From positions 21,971,133-22,035,132 of the forward strand of contig NC_089274.1 in the NCBI RefSeq assembly GCF_963678975.1: a stretch of DNA of 64,000 bases. The letters run 5' to 3'. Every line of letters starts with the position of its first letter. The stretch's first letter is position 1. Below, one piece after another: positions 1 through 11,200 of the stretch. Origin of the DNA: Dysidea avara. Lineage: Eukaryota > Porifera > Demospongiae > Dictyoceratida > Dysideidae. Under the pieces are notes generated by a model. The model saw only the letters and a list, made by a program, of their open reading frames with translations, was not told the origin of the DNA and searched no databases. A program made the translations under genes and the position numbers.

Positions 1-681
1 TTTAATTGCCATGTATATACACTTGATCACTAAACATGCAGCTATTATTTGTAATTGGATTTAGCCTTCATTTTTCCATACTAGATCTGTAGAAGTAGAA
101 CTTCAATGTTTCGACGAGCCGGGAATCCTAATGTAGATGGGACAGACCTAAGCACCCAAACAGCTAAGGCCGCTAAATGACAACCAGAAGATGGGATGAA
201 TTCATTTAATATTCCCTTGTACAGTAGGCAGATGTGGTGTGTGAGTTAATCAAGTTCCCATTGTGTGAAAGTAGAGCAACTATTATCGGCCACCAGGGAG
301 AAAAGCCATCATGAATGATTATTATTATTATTAATAATGATGAAAATATGTACAGCCACAACAAAACAGCAAAAAAATGTAAGCACGTGAGTTCTTGGAC
401 AACATGCAAGTGATGCGACCACAAATAGGACAATGAATGGAACCAATGTGGGCATGGTAAGGAAATACCAAAAATTAAGATACAACTGGCCAGAAAAATC
501 TTTCTAGAAGCCAATATACTGGCAGAGGCAGCACATTTCTGAAAGACTTTGATGTATTCAACTTGGCTCAGGATGAACAAAATTAAATTATCAGACGCAA
601 TGTTTTGTAGAAGAGCAGTGAGACCCGATCATTATGGCACTATTATGGAGACCTATGTCTATAACCTCCATGTATAAAGTA
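1..681. other. Non-coding left edge
   Basis: No convincing gene. Stretches on the minus strand at about 300-580 resemble the interior of the hAT-like element at 5237-6004: both contain a run reading GCTGCCTCTGCCAGTAT followed by a similar TTTTTCT-containing segment. This is probably old repeat DNA. Confidence 0.5.
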
Positions 682-882
682 CAGTGGAACCTCAGTTATC
701 CGGACCCCACTTATCCAGATTCTTGGTTAACCGAACAGAAATGACTGCTCTATTAGAGTAGTGACTGTACTATTAGAGTAGCTTTTCTTCAGGTTATTTA
801 TACACAGTTTCAGAGATATGGACTTTTCAGACTTATGGACCACCCCTGGTCCCAAGGAGTTCAGATAACTGAGGTTCCACTG
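682..882. mobile_element. pogo/Tigger-like MITE
   Basis: A 201-bp element begins CAGTGGAACCTCAGTTATC and ends with its imperfect reverse complement, GATAACTGAGGTTCCACTG. It is flanked by TA on both sides (680-681 and 883-884), the target duplication expected of Tc1/mariner-superfamily elements. The CAGT.GAACCTC terminus is like that of pogo/Tigger elements. There is no transposase, so it would move only with help from an autonomous relative. Inverted copies of the window's recurrent motif CTCTATTAGAG lie inside. Confidence 0.75.
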
Positions 883-1905
883 TATGAAAGGATTTGGTGT
901 GACTGCAGTGACCTTCAAGACCCACTGTCAAATAAAATCGATGCTCAGACAACCTTATGCATGCAACTTATAAGCTATTGCATGGAAGTGATTGGTAGAT
1001 TAGGATTGTAGACATCGCCTGCTTTGATCAAAATATCGGACACCAAATTGCAATTATAATTTCAGACAGAGCGATTTTTTAATGATTATTCAAGTTTGGC
1101 ATTTTATGAGTATAAGTATAGCACTAGACATAGGTTGTAAATTCTTTATACGAAGAATATACGATCTATGCACTAGATTATTGAAAGCAGCTATTGAGGC
1201 ACCTGTATAGGATGATTTTTGTCAATTCGAGATGAAAATAGTAGCTAAATTATGTAGCTACAATACAGTAGGCTTATAATAACTAAAAGGTTAATGGTGT
1301 TAAACTCAACAATAAACTGTAACAGTGTGCAGAAGTCACCTGATTTTCGTACTGAGGCACTCTTGGATAGTTTGTATGCATGTACAAATGACGAAAATTA
1401 TATAATTCATAAAGTGAAACATTATGGCATGTAACAGGAGCGAATCCAGGGTTGGCAAAGTGGTGTAGGTATATGGAATAGGGGGTCTAGGAGACGAAGC
1501 TCCCAAAACGCTAAAGGTACTTTATACGTTTCAGGACTGAAATTTTTGATGTAGATAAATTATGCTTTCTAAGTAGTCAAGAGTTGTACGGGTCAGTGAC
1601 AAACAGTAGTTCAGCTTTGAGCCAATTGTCATACAGAATGGCATACAAAGACAACCATGTAATGAAATATTCCTGGTAGGCTAAGCATGCCTTTGGGATA
1701 GTGCTGCTAACCAAATCTTTTCATATTTTATACATGGAGGTTATAGTCATAGGTCTTCATATTAGTGTCATAAATGATCAGGTGTCATTGCTCTAGGAAA
1801 TATTACGTCCAATGATTTATGGTGGCCAATAATACATGAGCTGCTCTATTGCAGGGTGAATTATTTGTAAGATCCCATTCCTTTGTGTGCTTCATCATTA
1901 TTATA
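883..1905. other. Intergenic, nothing recognised
   Basis: AT-rich sequence without a supported open reading frame, RNA gene or clear repeat. Confidence 0.5.
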
Positions 1906-2132
1906 TGTGACCCGATTTAGGAAAATCAGTCTTAATGTCATATTTGACACCTCAAATATTTCTGAACATAATAATGCATTTTGAGCTATCAATTAGCTTT
2001 ACAGTGATTACAATCACTCAAAACCCTGAATTACATATTCTGTGACAGGTGCATAACTGTCACAATGGTGACACAGTAAATTACAAGGTGTCATGCGTGA
2101 CATTAAGACTGATTTTCCAAAATCCAGTCACA
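1906..2132. mobile_element. MITE with ~33-bp terminal inverted repeats
   Basis: The left end TGTGACCCGATTTAGG and the right end match as an inverted repeat of about 33 bp that includes the segment GAAAATCAGTCTTAATGTCA. TA lies just outside each end. There is no coding capacity. The superfamily is not assigned; the TA flanks would suit Tc1/mariner-like mobilisation. Confidence 0.7.
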
Positions 2133-2960
2133 TATGCAGTTGGGTCTTTGTAGAAAGATACATTCCTACCACCCATTATTTTACGTACTGTGTAGCTGTA
2201 CTAGCATCCTGTCATGCTACAACCGGTCTCCCCAAAATCAGTCCCCCGGACCAGCACTTGCAATGCCACAATTTGTGAATGGCCCCTCTCCGCCATAGGT
2301 GGTCCCCCCACCTGACAACACGAGTGACAACATTATTGTTTGAGTTGCATAGTTTGAGTCTTTCACTCGCGAGTCTTCATGAGCAAGATTGAAACCAGTC
2401 AGTTTAATAGCTTTGGAAGTAGCTAGCTATTAAAATAAGTTGGAACGCACTAGATACTCTAATTATATAGAATGTTCATGAGGAAATTCTAATATAGCAT
2501 GCAGTGATGCATGGAATTGGAATACTCTGATAAAGCACTCATGTAAGCTATCTATAGCTAGCTATTTGAAGCATGCCTGAGATGAAATAGCATAGACTAT
2601 ATCAACTAGCATGAAAGCAGGGGCGTACTGGTAGCTACAATGCATGTAGGCAGGTGAGGCAACTGCTTCACCAAATATTGCATGCTGATTGAACTGCAAA
2701 GCTAGCATTGGACCTTTTAGAAATCTTAATAGCAATTTATATGCTATTTAGTTCAACTTACTGTATGCAATAGTAAGAGTTCATCCAGAGTTTCCAGAAA
2801 CTGGTCAAGCAAGATCGAGATACCCTAATAGAGCAGTCACTCTAATAAAGTACTAATATATAGAACAGTATTTAATATACTGATTTTTGATAAACTGATG
2901 GTCTAGCTTTACTATGGGGGTAGCATGCCACCAGGTGCCAGGCCTGACATGTTTTGCAAG
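2133..2960. other. Intergenic, nothing recognised
   Basis: AT-rich, no supported gene. It contains one copy of the window-wide motif CTAATAGAGCAGTCAC near 2825-2840. Confidence 0.5.
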
Positions 2961-2964
2961 GATA

Positions 2965-3395
2965 ACGACTGTTTCCATCAGGAGTGACAGTGAAGGAGTG
3001 ATCACATATTGTTGCAGAGGTTTATAAGTGCCAAAAGGTACTTATAAGCTCCTGTTTCTACTATGGCAGTAAAATAATCTGCAAGTTTCGGGCACTGTTT
3101 AAACCACATGTAACGGTCCTATTGGTCACTCATATTAGCCCTAAAACACGAATCAGATGTTTAAAATTTACTAGGGGCTTACCCAGTTAACATAATATTA
3201 TCACCAAATATGAATAGCTTGGTATGCTGTATTCCAAATCTTTCATTAAATTGTTCTGTTTCACAAGTCCTCTTAGGTTTGGCATATGGAACAAAAACAG
3301 CTGAAAATTTTGTCTGTTTTGAGTGACAAGTTTTGGCAGCTTTGTCTTGGAATTCCCATGATCCCTGAGATGATTGAGCAACATAGTAACCCTAA
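2965..3395 (-). pseudogene. PGS1: Partial duplicated copy of PGS1
   Basis: This segment matches 37,360-37,790 of the PGS1 gene at high identity. It covers the 3' end of PGS1 exon 3, the short intron that follows, and part of exon 4. Because the intron is present, the copy arose by DNA duplication and not by retroposition. It is broken: about 15 nt of exon 4 are missing, about 40 nt are inserted near 3015-3055, and exon 3 carries small deletions and substitutions that destroy the frame and remove the HKD motif. No other part of PGS1 lies nearby. It cannot encode a working enzyme. Confidence 0.9.
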
Positions 3396-4064
3396 CTGAG
3401 TTGATCCCTCACTTGATTATGAGAAAGAACTGTTATGAACCAGTGTTTGACTATTTTATGAGTCCTACAGATGATGATTGTGAGGAACTGCAAAACGAAC
3501 AAGATAATCGTGAAAGACTGCAAGGCAAGGGTAATAATCAGGTGTGTATATAGATTGCATTGGACCAATCACTATTTTAGTGTGTGTTTATTGTACACAC
3601 CACAGTTAATTTGCAGAAATGCAATTCTGTGTACGTTGAGCTTTAGGATACAACACAAAGACGGTATTTGGCCAGTCATTGTAAATAAAGCAAGTTAGAT
3701 AAAACCGTCATTCCAAGTTGATCAAGTAGTTGTTCTAGCTTGTAAACTGGTGCCAGGGCACATTGAAACTTAAGAAAATACACCAAAAGTAAGGAAAGGC
3801 TTTTGCAACTGTATTTTGAACCACTGACCTGACCTCTAGCTTTGGTATGCTTGGAAATTTTTGTGATATGAAATTTTCTGCTGTGTTAATTGCAAAATCC
3901 ATGAAAATTACACACCATAAAAATTTCCACAATACCATGCACCATGTCACTGTTATACACTTGCTGCCAATTCCTTTTGCTTTTGTAAAATACAAAATGA
4001 ATTCATAACCCTATTAACACAGTTTCCTAACCATAGGAGCACATATTCTAATCCTAGAAGTGCA
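3396..4064. other. Intergenic, nothing recognised
   Basis: AT-rich sequence with no supported gene between the PGS1 fragment and the composite repeat. Confidence 0.45.
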
Positions 4065-4640
4065 CTGTGAGTATATTGACAGAAATAAAGAAAGTGTGAT
4101 TTTCTAGCTCTGTGATCTCTTAACCGATTACAACCAATTTTGCTGTAGAGTTTCCCACCAGGTAGAGGAGTCTACATATATAGTACTTATCAAATTTGAA
4201 AAAAATCTTCCAAAGATATGTGTGGCAAAAGTTTCGGGTTTTTTTCTTGGTTTTTTTCCTCTCTACTTCTTTTTGCACACTTTGCAAAATCTGCCATAAA
4301 ACACATATTTGTGTTCTAATCAGGCTGAAATTTGGCACACTTAAAGGGCTTACTAAGCAAATCTCAACACTAATTTTTAGTGAGAATCCATCAACATCCA
4401 CAGAGTTGTGACCAATTATTTGCGTAAAATAAGATCGAACTTTTGTCACTCCATCAGGGTAAACTGCTTTTGATAATTGAAAATTGGTCTGTAGTTAGAG
4501 TAACCATCGTAGGAGTGCCTTTTGGTGGTTTGAAAGAAATCGAGAGTAATACCACGAAGATGCAACATGAAAGCCAAAAGTGTGCAACAATTACACAATC
4601 AAGTTTTGGTAATAAAAAATTGCCACACCTACTACATATA
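4065..4640. repeat. Composite repeat copy 1, conserved 5' module
   Basis: About 570 bp similar along its length to 27,122-27,690. Shared landmarks, in the same order, include GTGAGTATATT, a run CAAATTTGAA, GGCAAAAGTTTCGGG followed by a T tract, CTGAAATTTGGCACACTTAAA, and CGTAGGAGTGCCTTTT. Both copies are followed downstream by a 31-bp minisatellite and then a foldback element, so I treat them as two copies of one composite repeat. Open frames crossing it are short and not conserved between copies. Confidence 0.75.
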
Positions 4641-4689
4641 ACAAATGCTCAATCAAAATTTTCTGATAATGCAGTCACCCTATTAGAAT

Positions 4690-5236
4690 ATTCAGTAAGT
4701 AGCAAGTCATCCTGTAGAGAGTTCCAGCTTCACGTTCAGCTGCAAACAAGTCATCCTGTAGAGGCTACAAACAAACTACCCCTTACAAAGTACAGCTAGA
4801 AATCAGCTAGGAAAAAGTCACTCTGTAGAGAGAGAGCTAGAAACAAATCACCATGTAGAGAGATCAGCTAAAAATGAGCCACCTTGTAGAGAGTTCAGCA
4901 ACATTTCTAGTCACCATGTAGGGAATTCAGGATCACCTTGTATAGAGTTAAGCTCCAAAAAAGTCAACCTGTAGGAAGTTCAGCTACATTACAAGTCACT
5001 CTGCATGTAGAGAGTAAAGCTACATTAAAAATCATCAAGTCACCCTGTAGGGAGTTTAGCCATAAACAGTCACCCTGTAGAGAGTTCAACTACAAACAAG
5101 TCACCCTGTAGAGTGTAGATATGTTACAAGTCACTCTGTCCATTTTACAATTCACCCTGAATGGAATTCAGCCAGTAAGGCATTGCAATTTACTCAGTAA
5201 ATAGTTCAGCTAAAAATATCAGTGTAGAGTGTTCAG
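4690..5236. repeat. Degenerate 31-bp minisatellite (copy 1)
   Basis: Diverged tandem units built on CCCTGTAGAGAGTTCAGCTA followed by CAAACAAGTCA. The same family makes the longer array at 28,357-29,556. Units vary in length and the array is interrupted. A hAT-like element is inserted at its right end, and the sequence GTTCAGC resumes just beyond that insertion. Confidence 0.85.
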
Positions 5237-6004
5237 CAGTGTTGGGCAATTACATATTACATATTACTTGCAACTGAACTATTTAGTTACAGTTACATAT
5301 TACCCATAAAATAAAGTAACTGTAATAATATTACATATTATATTACTTTGTGTCCACAGCCTTAAGCTGTCACGTGTGAAACTACCACCTTATCACGTGA
5401 CATGATTGCGTTGTTGGACAATATGCAAATTTTGGTTATAAGTAAGAAGCTGGTGAATAAGCTTCATTCAGTAGGCCTCGTTACTTCGTTGTGGCTAGGC
5501 GTTACTCAGAGGATAACTAACAAGATTAGTAACTTCGTTACTTGTAGTAATAATATTAAGGAATGGTTAGATGCTGCTGCCTCTGCCAGTATCTCTGCCT
5601 CTCAGAGAATTTTTCTAGCACGAAACTGTACAGAGTGGTGCACAAATTAGACAGTTTTATTTTTGTAATTACAGTAATTAGTCTTTTTTGTTGTTGTTGT
5701 TTTTGCCTTGCCATGCCCACAGTGTAGTCCTCTACTTTTTGTGTTCGCATGCTGTCCGAGGTTTCACATGCCTATTTGTTTTGTTGTACATCTTTTCATC
5801 ACAATTGTTAATGATGGTTATCTCTCGTAATATTAGACTCGTTACAGTAACTATATTACTTAGGTAATGCGTTACATTTGTAAGTAAAGTAACTTGAGTT
5901 ATATTACCTGTTTTTATAGCGTATTTCGTTATATTACTCTGTTACCACAAAAGTAATAATATTATGTAACACGTTACATAAGTAACACGTTACTCCCAAC
6001 ACTG
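5237..6004. mobile_element. hAT-like non-autonomous element
   Basis: About 768 bp starting CAGTGTTGGG and ending CCCAACACTG, with long stretches of repeated TTAC/GTAA near both ends. Flanking 8-mers GTGTTCAG (5229-5236) and GCGTTCAT (6005-6012) match at 6 of 8 positions, fitting a decayed 8-bp hAT-type duplication. An 82-codon open frame inside is not a recognisable transposase. It interrupts the minisatellite of composite repeat copy 1. Confidence 0.7.
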
Positions 6005-6033
6005 GCGTTCATCGTTCAGCCATGTACAAAGTC

Positions 6034-6306
6034 AAGCTGTAAAAAAGGTGTGGCCTCCAAAAAGGCCAGGGTGAATGAAATCAAAAATGGCAGCCAATAA
6101 ATGGCTGTGATGGTAGCAAAAATTTTAATAATGACAATTCAGGTAAATTTTGTGGTGAATCTAACAAAAAATCACCTGAATTGTCGTTATTAAAATTTTT
6201 GCTATTAACCTACCGTCACAGCTATTTCTTGGCTGCCACTTTTGATTTCACAACTTTTTTCACCCTGGTCTTTTTGGTGGCCGCACCCTTTTTTGCAGCT
6301 TGGCTG
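6034..6306. mobile_element. Foldback element (copy 1)
   Basis: A near-complete inverted repeat: CAAGCTGTAAAAAA on the left pairs with TTTTTTGCAGCTTG on the right, and the arms continue through GTCACAG, TGGCTGCCA-like and CACCTGAATTGTC segments towards the centre. Arms are roughly 125-130 bp. A related foldback lies at 29,766-30,097, again just downstream of the 31-bp minisatellite. Confidence 0.85.
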
Positions 6307-6430
6307 TGGTTTAGATAATATATATTAACAACTTTTGTATGAGCAAACACTTTGCCTTGCCAGATCCTGTGTGGAATTTCATCTAGGCAGTCTAGCAACC
6401 CAAATTGCTTTTTTCAGTAATGTACATGTG

Positions 6431-6578
6431 TAGTCTTGTGTGGCCAGACCGCTTTTTTTCTTTTTTTGAGTGATATATAGTCGGCACACACTGACTTAGT
6501 AAAGGAAAAAAAATCGGTCTGACCATGCAAGACTATGTGGTGGTGGGAAAAAATCCGAATGGTCTGGGTGCAAGACTA
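6431..6578. mobile_element. Small inverted-repeat element related to 61,306-61,691
   Basis: It begins TAGTCTTGTGTGGCCAGACCG and ends GGTCTGGGTGCAAGACTA. These ends match the termini of the larger foldback in MED11 intron 1, which has a clear 9-bp duplication. The interior differs and is partly palindromic (a second CGGTCTGACCATGCAAGACTA-like segment sits at about 6514). No convincing target duplication is visible here. Confidence 0.6.
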
Positions 6579-7216
6579 CATGCATGACAAGATCCAGTGG
6601 TATGCTATTACAGTGAATTGACATGATACTAAAGGTGTGCGTGTAGTATAGTGTGAAGAAATCAGATACTCCGGTTATGTGGATGACACAATTGGAGATT
6701 ATGGAAGTATGTTTGAAGTGGTAATGACACTGACTGTTTCTAGTAGTACTGCTAGTGTTAAACCCTACCACGAGTAGGATATTATTGTTATCAACCCGAG
6801 GCTGATGCAAAGCCATGCATGGCCGAGGTATTGATAACATATATCTTATGAGTGCAGGTGTATAGTTTAAATGGCTTCTATCTCATACTTTGAATGTGAA
6901 GAATGTGAAATTAAGAGGTGGCCACTAAACAAGGATTTTACTCTAAGGAACATTAATGATGCATGATTTGACTCATTTCCGTTTTCCATTTCCAGTTTCC
7001 GTTTCCACTGTTTCCAGTTTCCATTTCCAATTTCCCATAGTAATTTTGCTGTGCTTGCATGTATATACTTATTGTATATTATATATGATATGGCTTCGTG
7101 TTTCTCTTTTGATCCAACTGAAGTGTAAATCAGCTTGTCCTTCATATTTAAGGATTCTGACCTACTGGCCATTTCCAGGGTTTAACTACTGCATCCTCCT
7201 ATACTTTTTATTTTGA
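6579..7216. other. Intergenic, nothing recognised
   Basis: No supported gene. A short run of TTTCCATTTCC-type pyrimidine repeats lies at about 6978-7035. Confidence 0.4.
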
Positions 7217-7701
7217 TGTAGGGCTTCGATCAGTGGGATAGAAATTGAAGATAATTCTGGAGGTTTGACAGATGAAGCAAACCAACAAATTGAAGCACCA
7301 GCCCATCAAAGTATGTAATTCTCATCTGGTGCACCTTAAGAGACTCCTAGAGCCTATAACCAGTTGTGTTACCTGTAGCATAGATACTATAGCCTATAGT
7401 ATCTATGCCTGTAGGGATAACTATGAGTTATACAAACAAGACAATTTGATCACCAAAAACTTGCATGTCGCTGTGATGGGACAAGAATTTGACCGTTGCT
7501 GAGAATTTGTTGCATGAACAAGTTGAATTTCTTGGATACGTGCAGGACCTGTTAATGGGAAGAATACATGACTCAGATGTACAAAGACATGACCTTGTTA
7601 TGATGTGTTATAATGCATCGGAGACATTTATCATGCTTACTGGTGAAGCCGGATGGATTTTATTCAAAATTGTTAACACAAGTCTACAGCTTACTAGGTA
7701 A
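7217..7701 (+). pseudogene. Unrecognised coding-like fragment, probably broken
   Basis: Two stretches look like exons. One, about 7219-7311, is open, preceded by an AG and followed by GTATGT. The other, about 7411-7698, has an acceptor-like TGTAG before it and GTAAGC after it. The second reads as a plausible protein (acidic, then LLHEQVEFLGYVQDLLM and FIMLTGEAGW) only if a single-base frameshift near 7500 is allowed; the unshifted frame stops at TGA (7500-7502). I do not recognise the product. It may be a decayed gene piece. Coding status rests on codon flow and splice-like borders only. Confidence 0.3.
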
Positions 7702-8248
7702 GCTAGAGTGTGTATTAATAGCAGTTGATGTATACCAGTCTATTCCAGGTACCAACAAAGCAGTGCTGTTATCATGAGTAAATATCATTCTTTGGTGGTG
7801 GATAGCTACATTGATACCAGAGTCACGTCTTAGTAGACAACCAGAGTTGGAGGAGACTGATAAACCCACTGCTGTAGACTAAATGAATTAGCTTGTGTCA
7901 TAGGAACACCTGTAAATTTAGTGCTCATATAACCTACGGATATTAAAGTTTTGAATAAACGGATAATATACGGTATGCGTAAAAGGCGGTATATTTGGCG
8001 CATGCGTATGTGTAGTAAGTGTTTGTAGCTATAGACACCTTTGTCGTCATGGCGATTTGGCGGAGGTAGCAACTGGTTTTCTCCAAGTTCGCTTTCGTCT
8101 TTCCCGTCAGTGTTGAAAGAAGTCAAAAGGAGTTTTATCGTGTGCGTGTTTATTATTTGCGGTACTATACCCTGGGATTTTGTGTCGGGTGTCAGTTGGA
8201 AGTCTACCATATTTATGGTTGAGCGTTGTCAACTAGTGCAGCAGTAAA
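7702..8248. other. Upstream region of the dynein gene
   Basis: No supported gene. The promoter and 5' UTR of the dynein heavy chain should lie here. I looked for an RFX X-box, expected for cilia genes, and found only a weak half-site (GTAGCAAC at about 8066). Confidence 0.4.
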
Positions 8249-11200
8249 ATGGCTGGCGAAGAAGAAGAACAAAATACCGGGGAAGACCCGAGGATGGCGT
8301 TTATCTCACAGTTCAGCATGAAGACGTTGAAGCAGAAAACAGACAAATGGTCTAAAATGATGAGCCAAGAAGACAATGTTGTGATGCTGCAAGACTTCCT
8401 AGAGAAGGGTGATACTCGTGTACTGGTGGTGTATGTAACACCACAAGGTCAGATGCAACCAACTACTGAGTTTCCAGCCACCAGCAAGCACAAGGCTGTA
8501 TATTTTATCAAACGTAAACCTGAGCCGATTAAAAAGGAAACGATTCACACTTTACTGATGTTTGGGGATATGTCGTACACCCCGTTGGACCAGTTGTCAT
8601 CACTTGTTGATGCTGTAAGTGTGTTTGTGTATATGTGCTGTAACGTGTGTAACTCAGAGTCTATGTGTGTTTGTTCTCACTACCCCACACACTCATGTCA
8701 CAGGTAATGCTACCATTACTGGGCAATGATTACAATCATGTCAAGTGGCCTAACGTGGTGACAGCAGATGTGATGAGGAACGTCACTGACTTAAAGGGAA
8801 ATGTGTTTGTGTTCTCTGGTCAAGTGAAGGGAAAGACTCTGTTACCTCTACCAGCTAGGTCTGATAATGTTGCAAAGGCAGCAGAAAGACAAGAACGGTA
8901 AATTGTCATTGATCACAATAACTTGTAAGGAGTTGTTACCCATTTAGTGGAATGCCATTTGACAAGACAGTGATTCATGCAGTAGAATCAGTTGTCATTG
9001 AATGGTCTCACCAGATCAGGGGAGTACTTAAGAAGACATCTGCTCAGCCATTGTTGGATGGCAAGTGTCCGTGGCCGACTGCAGAACTGGACTTCTGGAA
9101 GGCTCGTTATGCTGACATGGAATCAATAGTTGATCAGGTATACAACAGCATTTACTTTGTGTACAGTAATGACAATGTATTGATTATTATGTAGCTACAT
9201 GATAACAAGGTTGTTAAAATGAAGGCTTTATTGAAGAGAACACAGAGCAGCTACTATCCTGCCTTTGTGGACATGTATAAGGATGTAATGGAAGGTATGT
9301 AATAAAAGCTTTCATCACTATTACATATACTTGCTTAGCCCTTGAGGAAGCTGCTGATATTAACATGTTCCTGAGTCCATTGAGGCCACATTTTGAAGGG
9401 ATGGAGGAGTGTGATTATTTGGAGCTTGAGAAACGACTACCAGCAATCATGCATGTCATCTGTCTGATATGGGCCAACTCTAAACACTACCAACAACCAG
9501 CCAGGCTAGTTGTACTCCTGCAAGAAACGGCAAATCTCATCATTGATATTGTAAGTGTCATACAACATGAGGTGTTTGTATTTACCAGACTGTCTGTTAC
9601 AGACTAAGACATTTGTGTCTGAGGAGATACTTCGTATGGAACCAGACGAGGCACTAGAGAAATTAGCTGATGCTACAAAGATGTGTAAAGTGTTTGTGAA
9701 TGTGTTTAGTGACAGAAGGAAGAGTCTTGCTTCATATTTCAAAGAAGGACCCGTTGTTGAGTGGGACTTCCAATCCAGCATTGTATTCACAAGATTTGAT
9801 AAGTTTATGTCCAAGCTTAAACAATTGCAGGCAAGAAATTATTGCCAAATTCTTGATGATGTTGTTTCATGTAGTATTACCTTTGTAGGAGTACTTCCAT
9901 CTAGTGATGGAGTTTAATAAGTTGGAGAAGGTCGAGTATGGTGGCTTCAATGGACAAACTTTCAGTGATAAAACCGAACAAATGTTCACTAATTTTACAG
10001 AGCTCACTCAACGTATTCAACAGAAGAACTGTGACCCCCTCGACACTGCCGGTGATGTGAGTTAATGTGTGCATCGATCACACATGTTGATGACTGATTC
10101 AACAGGAATTTGATGAAGAATTTAAAGCCTTCAGGAATGCTGTATTAGACATGGAGCAGAGACTTGGTTCCATTGTGTGCCAAGCTTTTGAAGATTGTGG
10201 TTGCTGTGAATCAGCATTTAAAGTCAGTAATGTTTTATCAAACACATTATGTGTATTGATATAGTCACTGTATAGCTGATTGAGATGCTCGGTACACTAT
10301 TGGAGAGACCTCTTATCAGCAGAGACTTCCAGAACAAGTATCCGAAGCTGATTAACATGTACAATTTGGAGCTTGATGAGGCTAAACTGATATTTGATCG
10401 ACAGTTATTGTTGACCCAGTCACCCGAGGGACCTGTGATCAACAAGAACATGCCATATGTTGCCGGACTGTTGAAGTGGAGCAAAGAACTGAGAGATCGT
10501 GTTGATAGTGGGATGTCTAAACTGAAGACAATCAATCATGGGTAATTACCCTGTACATATGTCATTGATACTGCATCATCTGTTGTTGTTGTTTAGTACA
10601 ATGGAGAGTGCTGAAGCCATGATAGTGTTTAATAAATATGATGAGATGATGGAACTAATGAAAAAGTAAGAGATATGTGGTAATTGATGGTAGCATATGT
10701 ATACAGTACACTATTAATGCCCCTCCATTCCGAAGTGTAGAATATGTTAGAATTTGACAACTATGTAATATTCTAATAGAACATTCACTTGTGCTACAAG
10801 TGTTTTAAAATAGCTTGAGGTCATATGGAAATTAAAATTTACATTTTCTCATATAGTTTTGAGGATAAAACGTATCTTGAATGGACTGAAGGAGTGGATG
10901 CCATTGCCAAGACTAATTTGGAGCGTCCTTTATTAGTACGAGATGACAACACTGAATTACTCAGTGTCAACTTTAATCCTCAACTGGTAGCCTTGTTGAG
11001 GGAAGTTAAATATCTTGAGATGCAGAAGGATGCTAATCGTGTCATTCCTGAGAAGGCAGCAGCTGTGTTTGCTCAAAACGAAACTTACCGCAAGTATCTG
11101 CAAAATCTTGATGTGACGGTGCACCTTTACAACCGTGTCAGAGAAACCGTACTAGATGTGGAGTACCCATTAATTGAAGGACAACTACAAAGTATTGACA

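Noticed and set aside
2965-3395. A second functional PGS1 gene
   Set aside because: Only part of two exons is present, with a deletion, an insertion and frame breaks; the catalytic motif is missing.
4120-4449. 109-codon minus-strand frame and the overlapping plus-strand frame at 4196
   Set aside because: They lie in the composite repeat module; the second copy (27,095-27,536) gives different, non-conserved peptides.
8041-8247. A 68-codon frame just upstream of the dynein start
   Set aside because: It ends two bases before the dynein ATG and is unlike dynein N-termini; more likely 5' UTR.
8041-8248. RFX X-box in the dynein promoter
   Set aside because: Only a weak half-site was found, not a paired imperfect inverted repeat.
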